64,000 nucleotides of DNA from a bacterium (GTDB taxonomy: Bacteria > Sysuimicrobiota > Sysuimicrobiia > Sysuimicrobiales > Segetimicrobiaceae): the NCBI GenBank assembly GCA_035295165.1, contig DATGJN010000092.1, positions 62,001 to 126,000 of the forward strand. Reading direction: 5' to 3'. How positions within the stretch are numbered: the first letter of the stretch is position 1; each line of letters opens with the position of its first letter. Below, in pieces: positions 53,063-60,616 of this stretch. The notes beneath the pieces are model-generated. The model worked only from the letters and a program-made list of their open reading frames with translations, was not told the origin of the DNA and searched no databases. Both the position numbers and the translations under genes were made by a program.

Positions 53063-53452
53063 ATGCCACAGACGATCTTCGAGATAGACCAGCGCGGTCA
53101 GATCGTGGAGATCGGTCCGCACGACCTGATCATGATGAGTGACGAGCGCACCGTGGAAGCTTACAAGCCCCAAAGCGGAGAGCGTATCCTCCTGGCGAGC
53201 CACGGTGATGCGGTCGAGCTCTTTCAATACGTTGTCGAGCTGGAAAAGGACCGCGGCGCATTGCTCGAGAAGCCCTGCCGGTACGTCAGCAATCCGGAGG
53301 ACTGGCACGGGGACGGCATGGCGCTGCTCGGCGTCGGGGCGCTAGAAGATCCGACACAGACTGACGACCGGACGCTGGGTGTGCGTATCGTGTGCTATGT
53401 TCGCAACGACGTCGGCGAGATCGTCGCGTTGGACGCGGCGGGCATGGGATAA
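53063..53452 (+). CDS. Hypothetical cytoplasmic protein, 129 residues
   Basis: From ATG 53063, with GGGAGTGAGGT upstream, the protein opens MPQTIFEIDQRGQIVEIGPH and contains alternating short strands and one helix (DAVELFQYVVELEKDRGALL). Its composition is acidic (Asp and Glu rich) with a Trp-His segment (EDWHGDGMALL) in the middle. I recognise no family, signal peptide or membrane segment. TTGACA at 53014-53019 could be a -35, but no -10 is evident 17 bases on. It is the last of the small genes between tRNA-Gln and the permease. Confidence 0.62.
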   Translation: MPQTIFEIDQRGQIVEIGPHDLIMMSDERTVEAYKPQSGERILLASHGDAVELFQYVVELEKDRGALLEKPCRYVSNPEDWHGDGMALLGVGALEDPTQTDDRTLGVRIVCYVRNDVGEIVALDAAGMG

Positions 53453-53490
53453 CCTCCGAGATTGGCCCGCCGGCCGCAGGGATCCCTCGC

Positions 53491-54876
53491 TCAGGTTCCC
53501 TGTGCCGGCGCGGCGATGGGTGGGACCGTGTGGCGGCCGGTCGCGAGATAGATCGCACCCGCGACCACGAAGCTGACGATGTAGCTGAAATCGGCGCCGC
53601 CGAGCGCCTTGCCGATCGGGCCCGCGTACCAGTCCGTGGCCATGAACGGGACGGAAGCGGCGACGCCGATCGCGAAAGCTGCAAGGCCGGCCCAGCGCAA
53701 CGCGCCGAACGCACCGTTCGGCTGGTAGAACTCTCGGCTGTCCGGATACGCGAGTCCCCGGCGGTGGAACACGTAGAAGTCGATCGCGATGATCGCGATC
53801 CAGGGCGTCACCCAGTACACGAGTAGGAACAGAAACCCCTGGAAGAACTTGATGAACTGTGCACCGCCGAATAGGATGGACAGCACGACGCCAATCGCCC
53901 CGACCACGAGCGTTGCGCCTGTGCGCCGTAACGGCAATCCCCACGTGAGGCCGCCCATTCCGCCGCTGTACATGTTCAGTGTGTTGGAGCTGATGGATCC
54001 CAAGACCAAGATCGCGTAGATCGCCGTCGCGCCCATGCCGGCGACCGTCCGCATCGCGGGGATGACACCGCCGGCGACGGCGAGCGTGCCGAGCAGGGCT
54101 CCGAGGGTGTTGGTCCATGTCGTGGAGAGGAACATGCCCCAGAACGAGTACCAGAACGGCCGGCGGATCGGCGTGTCGCTCGGCAGGTAGCGAGCATAGT
54201 CTGCCGCGTACGGAGCCCAGCTCACCGTGTACGAGAACATGATCGTGAACTCGAGCAGCCACGCCATCCAGAACGCCGCTCCGCCCTTGGTTGGTACTGC
54301 GGCCGGCCCGGCGCCATGCTGAAGGGCGAAGATCGTCAGGAACGCGAACACCAGGACGCTTGCCCGCGTCAGCCACCGTTCCCACGCATGCACGAAGTTA
54401 TACCCGTAAATCGTGATGACAATGGTGGCGGCGCCCAGGGTCACCGCGGTTGGCACGTACGGCGTGCCGAACAACTGCTGACTCGTTTGGGAGCCGAGGG
54501 TGTTGTCGACGGTGACCCACCCGATGTATCCGAGCCACGCGAGAAACGCCGGGAGATAGTTGCCCCGGTAGCCAAACGCGGACCGGCTCATCGGAAGCTG
54601 CGGCATGCCGAGCCTCGGGCCCATGGCCGCGCACAGCGAGTTGCCGAGCGCGCCGAACAAGTTGCCGAGCGCGCAGCTCAGCGCGGTGCCCCAGAAGCCG
54701 AGCCCGAGCGTGATGCCAAGCGCGCCGAGCACCAGCGTCGTGAGGTGCATGTTCGCGGCGAACCACACGTTGAACTGCCCGGCGAGCGTTCCGTGGCGCT
54801 CCGCGTCGTTGATACGCTCGAGCCCATGAGGCTCGACGACCAACACCTCGTCACGATACAGCGCGTCCGGCGACAT
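53491..54876 (-). CDS. NCS1 family nucleobase:cation symporter (cytosine/purine permease)
   Basis: This secondary transporter imports cytosine, purines, allantoin, hydantoins or thiamine-related bases with a cation. The 461-residue form starts at ATG 54876 (GGGGGTGA eight bases upstream); the GTG three codons earlier overlaps that site. It has about twelve helices, the NCS1 opening of helix 1 (FNVWFAANMHLTTLVLGA), the helix 3 LPMSRSAFGYRGNYLPAFLAW loop and FTIMFSYTVSWAPYAADYARY in helix 6, where the substrate-contacting residues lie. It is divergent from the peptide-transporter operon and convergent with the 129-residue gene. Confidence 0.92.
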   Translation of the reverse strand: MSPDALYRDEVLVVEPHGLERINDAERHGTLAGQFNVWFAANMHLTTLVLGALGITLGLGFWGTALSCALGNLFGALGNSLCAAMGPRLGMPQLPMSRSAFGYRGNYLPAFLAWLGYIGWVTVDNTLGSQTSQQLFGTPYVPTAVTLGAATIVITIYGYNFVHAWERWLTRASVLVFAFLTIFALQHGAGPAAVPTKGGAAFWMAWLLEFTIMFSYTVSWAPYAADYARYLPSDTPIRRPFWYSFWGMFLSTTWTNTLGALLGTLAVAGGVIPAMRTVAGMGATAIYAILVLGSISSNTLNMYSGGMGGLTWGLPLRRTGATLVVGAIGVVLSILFGGAQFIKFFQGFLFLLVYWVTPWIAIIAIDFYVFHRRGLAYPDSREFYQPNGAFGALRWAGLAAFAIGVAASVPFMATDWYAGPIGKALGGADFSYIVSFVVAGAIYLATGRHTVPPIAAPAQGT

Positions 54877-55330
54877 GAACGTCACCCCCCGATGAGACGC
54901 TCGCGGGCACGAGTTAGTGCGGTGCGTCTCTCACCTGCGCGTGCACAAATCGTGTGTTTGCGCATGGGCCTGCGCTTCTGGATGAACCGGGGCCTTGCTG
55001 CCGTCCCTCGGGAGTGCGCGCGGCCACTCGCGGATCGCCATGTGCCCGAACCGGCGCTCGGCGGGTGACGGGGATGGCGCGCGCCCTTCCATACTGGCAC
55101 AACGGCGCCATGTCCCGCGATATTTCGACGTCCGTGGCGGCGCACCGTCGTCGCTCCTTCCCCATCGACGGAATCGTTACACCGCCGCGGCACCGTGCCG
55201 GAGGCGCGGTACAGGCCGGCCACACCGATCGCATCGGATGGGGCAGGGAGCACCCGCTCCGAGGTCAAATCACGGTGCATCGCACAGGCTCGACCGAGTG
55301 GATCCATCGTAGCGGATGGGAGGCGACGAG
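54877..55330. other. 454-base divergent intergenic region
   Basis: The region lies between the NCS1 permease and the peptide-binding protein. A minus-strand frame near 54882-55307 is rich in Arg and Ala and has no domain. Promoters for both genes must lie here, but none is convincing by eye. Confidence 0.45.
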
Positions 55331-56887
55331 ATGGCGTGGCGGCAGGGTCGGTTCGTTCGAATCGGTGGAGTCCTCGCGCTCTGCGTTGTGCTCGGAGCGC
55401 TGGCGTGGGGTGGCCCGGCGGGAGCGCAGTCCACGGCGCAGAGCCGCGGGCAGTCGCTTGTGATCGTCCAGGCGCAGGACCCGCAGAATTGGGATCCCAT
55501 CGCCACGTTCCTCTTGTCGTGGGGCATGGTCGGATGCAACATTTTCGACGGCCTCGTCGACCGCGGGCCTGACCTTGTGATTCGGCCCGGGCTCGCGACG
55601 AGCTGGAAGTGGATCAGCAAGGACGTCCTGCAGTTCAAGCTGCGGCGCGGCGTCACGTTTCACGACGGCGAGCCGTTCAACGCGGATGCGGTTAAGTTCA
55701 CGTTCGACCGATTGCTCGGACCGGAGGGTGCAAAGGGGCCACAGCAAGGCAATTACAAGTCGATCGACCACGCTCAGGTGGTGGATCCCTATACCGTCAA
55801 CCTTGTGATGAAGGAACAGGACCCCGTGATCATCACCAAGCTCGCCGGGTACGGCGGGATGATCGTGCCTCCGAAATACGTGCAGGAGCACGGCAGCGCG
55901 TACTTCGGGGCGAACCCGGTGGGGACCGGTCCGTTCAAGTTCGTCGAGTACCGGAAGGACGATCATCTGACGCTCGCCGCGAATGCGAACTACTGGGGCG
56001 GCGTGCCGAAGCTTTCGGCGGTGACCTATCGATTCGTGCCCGAGGCCGCGACGCGGGTCGCCGAGCTGCAGGCCGGGCGGGCGGACATCGCGCCGGGCGT
56101 GCCGGTCGCGCAGGCGAACGTCGTCAAGGCCGATGGCAATCTCACCCTGCTCACGGTGGGCAGCCCGACCGTCACCGAGATCCGGTTCGACCCGTCGAAG
56201 GCGCCCGCGGGCGACGTGCGGTTTCGCAAGGCGGTGATCGCCGGGATCGACGTGCAGACGATCATCCAGACCATTCTCGGAGGATACGGACGCCGCGTGT
56301 CCACGTTCCAGAGTCCGCTCTCGTTCGGGAACGACCCGTCGATGAAACCGTACCCGTACGATCCGACGCAGGCGAAACAGCTCCTCGCCGAGGCCGGGGT
56401 CAAGCCGGGCACCGAAATCACCCTCAGCTTCCCCAGCAACAACGCGGATTTCCGTGAGGCCGCGCAGGCGATGGTGAGCTACCTGCAGGCGATCGGCTTG
56501 AAGCTGACCCTGCAGCCGGTCGAGCAGGTGACGTATTTCAGCGACACGATACCCCACGCGAAGACGGGGCAGATTTACGAATTCGGCTGGGGCGGGTGGA
56601 CCCTCGATTTCGACAACACGGCCGACCTCCTGTATCACAAGGGCGAGTATTGGAACCCGGTGTTCAGCGACGCGGACGTGGAGAAGTACCTAACCCAGGA
56701 GCGCACCACGAACGATCAGAAGACGCGGCTCACGGCGTTTTACGGGTTGGACCACCGGCTCTATGACCTCGCGATCGACTTCCCGCTGTGGCAGCAGATC
56801 AACCTGTGGGGCGTCAACAGACGGGTGCAGGGGTTCGTCGCGCCGCCGGACGATCGGGTTCGACTCCTCGCGGTATCGGTGAAGTAG
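55331..56887 (+). CDS. Peptide/nickel-type ABC transporter substrate-binding protein (SBP_bac_5)
   Basis: A 518-residue periplasmic receptor of the DppA/OppA/NikA group. The start at ATG 55331 has GGGAGGCGA just upstream, and the signal peptide ends near PAGAQST. Family marks are VIVQAQDPQNWDPIA, IRPGLATSWKWISKDVLQFKL, FHDGEPFNADAVKFTFDRLL and GTGPFKFVEYRKDDHLTLAAN. Ligands in this family range from peptides to nickel complexes, heme, sugars and opines, so the substrate is open. It is followed by the two permease genes; the two expected ATPase genes are not in this cluster. Confidence 0.94.
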   Translation: MAWRQGRFVRIGGVLALCVVLGALAWGGPAGAQSTAQSRGQSLVIVQAQDPQNWDPIATFLLSWGMVGCNIFDGLVDRGPDLVIRPGLATSWKWISKDVLQFKLRRGVTFHDGEPFNADAVKFTFDRLLGPEGAKGPQQGNYKSIDHAQVVDPYTVNLVMKEQDPVIITKLAGYGGMIVPPKYVQEHGSAYFGANPVGTGPFKFVEYRKDDHLTLAANANYWGGVPKLSAVTYRFVPEAATRVAELQAGRADIAPGVPVAQANVVKADGNLTLLTVGSPTVTEIRFDPSKAPAGDVRFRKAVIAGIDVQTIIQTILGGYGRRVSTFQSPLSFGNDPSMKPYPYDPTQAKQLLAEAGVKPGTEITLSFPSNNADFREAAQAMVSYLQAIGLKLTLQPVEQVTYFSDTIPHAKTGQIYEFGWGGWTLDFDNTADLLYHKGEYWNPVFSDADVEKYLTQERTTNDQKTRLTAFYGLDHRLYDLAIDFPLWQQINLWGVNRRVQGFVAPPDDRVRLLAVSVK

Positions 56888-56897
56888 TAGTCGTTCG

Positions 56898-57821
56898 GTG
56901 ATCCGCTACGTCGCCGCCAGGATGGGCGGAGCTCTCGCCGTCCTGGCGGCGATTACGCTGTTCGTCGCGTTCGGGATCCGCCTGACCGGTGATCCGGCGG
57001 TGGCCCTATTCGAGGGTGCCGGCGCGCCGAGCACTCAGGACATTCAGCGGATGCACCGGGCATTCGGCACGGACCGTCCGTTCCTGGCACAGTACCTTGG
57101 GTTCGCCGGCCAGGCGCTGCGGGGCAACCTCGGAACCTCGTTCCGCAGCGGGCAACCGGTATCCGGCCTGATCTTGGAACGGGCAGGGCCGACGCTGGCA
57201 CTGGCGGTGGGCGGCATGGTCGTCGCGCTCACGGTGGCGTTCCCGCTGGGTGTGTATGCGGCGATGCACCGGAACGCGCTCGCTGACTTCCTGATTCGCG
57301 TCGCCAGCCTGCTCGGGCTGTCGTTCCCCAACTTCTGGCTCGGGATCATGCTGATCCTCATCCTCGCAGTCCGGGTCCGGTGGTTTCCTCCATCGGGATA
57401 CAGCGGGCCGATGTCGCTGGTCCTTCCGTGCCTGACCCTCGGCGTCATCCTGGCGAGCACGCTCGTGCGCCTGGTGCGCGCGAGCCTGCTCGATACACTG
57501 GGCCAGCCCTACATCCGCACCGCTCGCGCAAAGGGAATGGCGGAGCGCACGGTGATCGTGCGCCACGGCCTCCGGAACGCACTGCTCCCGGTCGTGACGT
57601 TCATCGGCCTGCAGTTCGGCGGGCTGCTCGGCGGGGTCGTGATTCTCGAGAACGTGTTTGCCTGGCCAGGGCTCGGCCAACTCGCGCTGGAGGCCGTGAG
57701 CTATCGGGACTACCCGGTCGTGCAGGGGGTGGTCGTCGTGCTCGCGCTGGGCGTCGTTGCCGTCAACTTGCTCGTCGATCTGAGCTACGGGTTGCTGAAT
57801 CCGCGGGTGCGGGTGGGTTGA
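56898..57821 (+). CDS. dppB: Dipeptide-type ABC transporter permease, DppB family
   Basis: The first permease of the peptide importer: 307 residues, six helices. The first helix at residues 8-28 is followed by the extracytoplasmic loop IQRMHRAFGTDRPFLAQYL. The ATPase-contact (EAA) loop reads LGQPYIRTARAKGMAERTVIVRHGLRNALLP, and NVFAWPGLGQLALEAVSYRDYPVVQG is the standard ending. It starts with GTG and has no good ribosome site. It overlaps dppC by one base (TGATG). Confidence 0.95.
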   Translation: MIRYVAARMGGALAVLAAITLFVAFGIRLTGDPAVALFEGAGAPSTQDIQRMHRAFGTDRPFLAQYLGFAGQALRGNLGTSFRSGQPVSGLILERAGPTLALAVGGMVVALTVAFPLGVYAAMHRNALADFLIRVASLLGLSFPNFWLGIMLILILAVRVRWFPPSGYSGPMSLVLPCLTLGVILASTLVRLVRASLLDTLGQPYIRTARAKGMAERTVIVRHGLRNALLPVVTFIGLQFGGLLGGVVILENVFAWPGLGQLALEAVSYRDYPVVQGVVVVLALGVVAVNLLVDLSYGLLNPRVRVG

Positions 57822-58702
57822 TGGCCGCGACGCCGGCCGCCGTCGGCGGGCTCTCCGCGGCCGCCCGGCGTCGCTCGCCGATCGGGCTACAGCTCACGTT
57901 GTTCGTGGGGCTGACGCTCGTCGGTCTCTCGCTCGCGGCCGCCCTGGGTGCGCCTGTGCTCGCGCCCCGCAATCCTGAAGCGGCCGATCTGCGGGCGCGT
58001 CTGACACCCCCAGCCTGGCTGGCACCGGGATCGCCCTATCTGTTGGGCACGGACGCGATCGGCCGTGACATGCTGAGCCGGATCATTTTCGGGGCCCGGA
58101 TCTCGCTTGAAGTTGGGCTCGTTTCCGTGGCGCTGAGCAGCGTCGTGGGCACCGCGCTCGGGCTCGTCGGAGGCTACTACGGCGGCTGGTGGGACGAGGC
58201 GATGATGCGGCTCGCCGATCTGCAACTTAGCTTCCCGTTCATCTTGTTCGCCCTTGTCGTGATCGCCGTGCTCGGTCCCGGTCTCAGCCGCATTATCTTC
58301 GTGCTCGCGGTCACACAGTGGGCGTCCTACGCCCGACTCGTTCGCAGCGAAGCGCTCGCGGTAAAGGAGGCCGACTACATTCAGGCGGCCCGCGCGCTTG
58401 GGATTCGCGACCGACGCATCATTTGGCGCCACATGTTGCCCAATGCGCTCGGCGCGGTGGTGGTGCTTGCCACACTGAGTATCGCCAACAACATCCTGCT
58501 GGAGGCGGCGCTCACGTTTCTCGGGCTCGGCGTGGATCCCGCGGTGCCGTCGTGGGGAGGGATGCTCGCCGACAGCCGCAACTATATCGAGACGGCGTGG
58601 TGGGACTCCACGTTCCCCGGCCTCGCGATCATGCTCGCGGTCATGGGCTTCAACCTGATGGGCGATTGGCTGCGCGATAGGCTGAGTCCTGATCTTCGTT
58701 GA
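57821..58702 (+). CDS. dppC: Dipeptide-type ABC transporter permease, DppC family
   Basis: The second permease, 293 residues from ATG 57821. It has the long N-terminal stretch typical of DppC (with LLGTDAIGRDMLSRIIFGARI), the EAA loop EALAVKEADYIQAARALGIRDRRIIWRHMLPNAL, and the end motif GVDPAVPSWGGMLADSRNYI. Six helices. After it comes 195 bases of AT-rich DNA and a toxin-antitoxin module, so the cognate ATPases must be encoded elsewhere or shared with another importer. Confidence 0.95.
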   Translation: MAATPAAVGGLSAAARRRSPIGLQLTLFVGLTLVGLSLAAALGAPVLAPRNPEAADLRARLTPPAWLAPGSPYLLGTDAIGRDMLSRIIFGARISLEVGLVSVALSSVVGTALGLVGGYYGGWWDEAMMRLADLQLSFPFILFALVVIAVLGPGLSRIIFVLAVTQWASYARLVRSEALAVKEADYIQAARALGIRDRRIIWRHMLPNALGAVVVLATLSIANNILLEAALTFLGLGVDPAVPSWGGMLADSRNYIETAWWDSTFPGLAIMLAVMGFNLMGDWLRDRLSPDLR

Positions 58703-58825
58703 TACGCCCTACAGCTCGGACCCGCAGGGGGCGCTTTCCGCTGGGTGAGTCGCCTCTACGCAGCATAATCTGTCCTCATATGACCTTAGATGTTCCTCAT
58801 AGATTACCATGATCCGATGGACATC

Positions 58826-58875
58826 TTGACGTAAAATGTCTATTCACGTACACTTTGTATGACTATACTAGACAT
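58826..58875 (+). promoter_or_regulatory. Promoter and operator region of the Phd-VapC module
   Basis: TTGACG (58826-58831), 17 bases, TACACT (58849-58854) form a sigma-70 promoter in an AT-rich patch. ATGTCTA (58836-58842) and TAGACAT (58869-58875) are perfect inverted arms 26 bases apart. A second -10 (TATACT) lies at 58864-58869. The layout fits antitoxin-complex autoregulation. Confidence 0.65.
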
Positions 58876-58897
58876 AATTTGAAAAACGAGGTGTCCC

Positions 58898-59188
58898 GTG
58901 CGAAAGGCGTCCATCGCGGCACTCCGGGCGCATCTTAGCAAGTATGTCGAAGCCGCCAGCGCAGGGGAGGAGGTCCTCGTCACCGACCATCGCAAACCGG
59001 TGGCACGCCTCGTGCCGGTCGCCGCGCCGCACCGCATGGAGGCGCGCCTTGTCGAGATGGCGCGCGCAGGCCTCGTGCGCCTCCCGATCCGGAGGTTGCC
59101 GGCGGGCTTTTGGGACCGGCCTCGCCCGCGCGATGCGGCGGGCCGCGCTCTTGCAGCACTCATCGACGCGCGGCGGCGCGACCGATGA
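58898..59188 (+). CDS. Antitoxin of a VapBC-type pair (Phd/YefM fold)
   Basis: A 96-residue protein from GTG 58898 (GAGGTG five bases upstream). The N-terminal RKASIAALRAHLSKYVEAASAGEEV and VTDHRKPVARLVPV match the Phd/YefM DNA-binding half. The C-terminal part, rich in Arg, Ala and Leu, would wrap the toxin. The 3' end overlaps the toxin gene by four bases (ATGA), giving more antitoxin than toxin. The AT-rich region just upstream contrasts with this GC-rich gene pair, as expected for transferred or selfish modules. Confidence 0.9.
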   Translation: MRKASIAALRAHLSKYVEAASAGEEVLVTDHRKPVARLVPVAAPHRMEARLVEMARAGLVRLPIRRLPAGFWDRPRPRDAAGRALAALIDARRRDR

Positions 59189-59604
59189 GGTTCTGGGACG
59201 CGTCCGCGATCGTCCCGCTGTGCGTGGCGCAGCCGTGGTCTCCCGCCGTGCGGACGTTGTGGCACGAGGATCCCGGTATGGTAGTGTGGTGGGGGGCGAC
59301 GGTCGAGTGCTGGTCTGTATTCGCGCGCCTCAGGCGCGGTCTGGCGTTGCCCGGCAAACGAGAGGACGCGGCGCGGGGCCTGCTGCACGACCTTGAGCGC
59401 GCCTGGACGGAGATTCTCCCCAACGAGGAGGTGCGGGCGCACGCGGGCCGTCTCGTCAGGACGCATGCGCTCAGAACCGGGGACGCGTTGCAACTCGCGG
59501 CGGCGCTGAGCTGGATGAAGCTGCCGCAGGGAGGCGAGATGGTCGTGCTGGACCCTCACCTCGCGCAGGCGGCACGGATCGAAGGGCTGACGACGCGGCC
59601 GTAG
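59185..59604 (+). CDS. vapC: VapC-family PIN-domain ribonuclease toxin
   Basis: A 139-residue PIN domain toxin, beginning at ATG 59185 inside the antitoxin stop. The acidic metal-binding residues are Asp5 (MRFWDASAIV), Glu41 (VECWSVFARL), Asp100 (RTGDALQLAAAL) and probably Asp123 (VVLDPHL), the usual set of four. VapC toxins cleave tRNA or rRNA when the antitoxin is degraded. The target is unknown. Confidence 0.92.
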   Translation: MRFWDASAIVPLCVAQPWSPAVRTLWHEDPGMVVWWGATVECWSVFARLRRGLALPGKREDAARGLLHDLERAWTEILPNEEVRAHAGRLVRTHALRTGDALQLAAALSWMKLPQGGEMVVLDPHLAQAARIEGLTTRP

Positions 59605-59619
59605 GGCCAGGGTCGAGTC

Positions 59620-60582
59620 ATGTGGACGTCTCGCAGCCCGGCCCCGGAGACCCTGGCAGGCGCTCCCGTCCGGATGACCCGCGTTGTATGCCTCTGTGCG
59701 CTCGGCGCCGCCGCCGCGCTCGGCGCAATGTTCTCGTTCGTCGCGTCGACGCCGGGCAGCGCCGCGGGGACGCCGCGGTCTTTCGGCGCGGTGCGGGTTT
59801 TTCCCAGCGCCCCCGTGCAGGGCGATACCCTGGTCGTGCTGGTGTCGGTGCCGGATCATGCCGGCGCGACCCTGACGTTCGACGGGAGCGCGGTGGCGAC
59901 ATACGCGACACCGGGCGGCGATCTCCGCGCGCTCATCGGCACCGATCCCGATGTCGCCGCCGGGAGCCACACGATCGCCGCCGCGATTCGCGACGCGGGC
60001 GGCACCATGCGGCGGATGACGCAGACGGTCCATCTTGCGGCGGGACGGTTTGGGGTGCGCCACTTGACCCTGGGCCCGACGACGTTCGGACTGATCACGC
60101 CCCAGAACCTTGCGATCGAGAGTCGCGCGCTCGTTCCCGTCCTCCGCCGGCGCACGTCGACGGCGTGGTGGGACGGTGTCTTCGCCGTGCCCTCGGATGG
60201 CCCGATCGATTCCCCGTATGGGGAGCAGGGCGTGTACAACGGCCGTCGGGAATGGTGGCATATGGGCGTGGATTTCGCCGCGCTCGAAGGCGCACCCGTC
60301 GTTGCAGCCAACGCCGGCGTGGTGGCGCTAGCGCGGCCGTTGCCGCTTGGCGGGAACACCATCGTCATCGATCACGGACAGGGCGTGCTCTCCGAGTACC
60401 TCCATCTCTCCGCGTTCGTGGTTCATGAGGGGGCGCGTGTGGAGCGTGGCGCCGTGATCGGGCGCATCGGCGCAACGGGGCTCGTCACCGGTCCCAGCGT
60501 CCATTGGGGCCTCTACGTAAACGGCCTGCCCGTCAATCCCCTGTTCTGGACGGTGCCGCACGCGGGTTTGACGGCGCCGTAA
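59620..60582 (+). CDS. M23-family peptidoglycan endopeptidase homologue (LytM/DD-metalloendopeptidase fold)
   Basis: A 320-residue exported protein with a hydrophobic signal segment (about 21-48), an immunoglobulin-like N-terminal domain (about 55-140) and a LytM domain (about 185-310). The zinc ligands His214 and Asp218 (WWHMGVDFA) and His295 are present. The HxH motif reads SVHWGLYV, so the first His is Ser293; that residue helps catalysis in active LytM enzymes, which makes hydrolysis uncertain. ATG 59620 has GGTCGAG upstream; ATG 59674 would shorten the leader. It converges on the ThDP-enzyme gene. Confidence 0.88.
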   Translation: MWTSRSPAPETLAGAPVRMTRVVCLCALGAAAALGAMFSFVASTPGSAAGTPRSFGAVRVFPSAPVQGDTLVVLVSVPDHAGATLTFDGSAVATYATPGGDLRALIGTDPDVAAGSHTIAAAIRDAGGTMRRMTQTVHLAAGRFGVRHLTLGPTTFGLITPQNLAIESRALVPVLRRRTSTAWWDGVFAVPSDGPIDSPYGEQGVYNGRREWWHMGVDFAALEGAPVVAANAGVVALARPLPLGGNTIVIDHGQGVLSEYLHLSAFVVHEGARVERGAVIGRIGATGLVTGPSVHWGLYVNGLPVNPLFWTVPHAGLTAP

Positions 60583-60605
60583 CGCGCGACGCCGGTCACC
60601 GCGCG
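60583..60605. terminator. Convergent-gene hairpin
   Basis: CGCGCG arms at 60583-60588 and 60600-60605 with an 11-base loop lie between the M23 and ThDP-enzyme stop codons and could end both transcripts. The short stem makes this uncertain. Confidence 0.4.
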
Positions 60606-60616
60606 AAGATCGCCTG

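Noticed and set aside
54882-55307. 141-residue minus-strand frame in the NCS1/peptide-transporter gap
   Set aside because: Arg/Ala/Pro-rich, no ribosome site and no domain; it lies in a promoter-containing gap.
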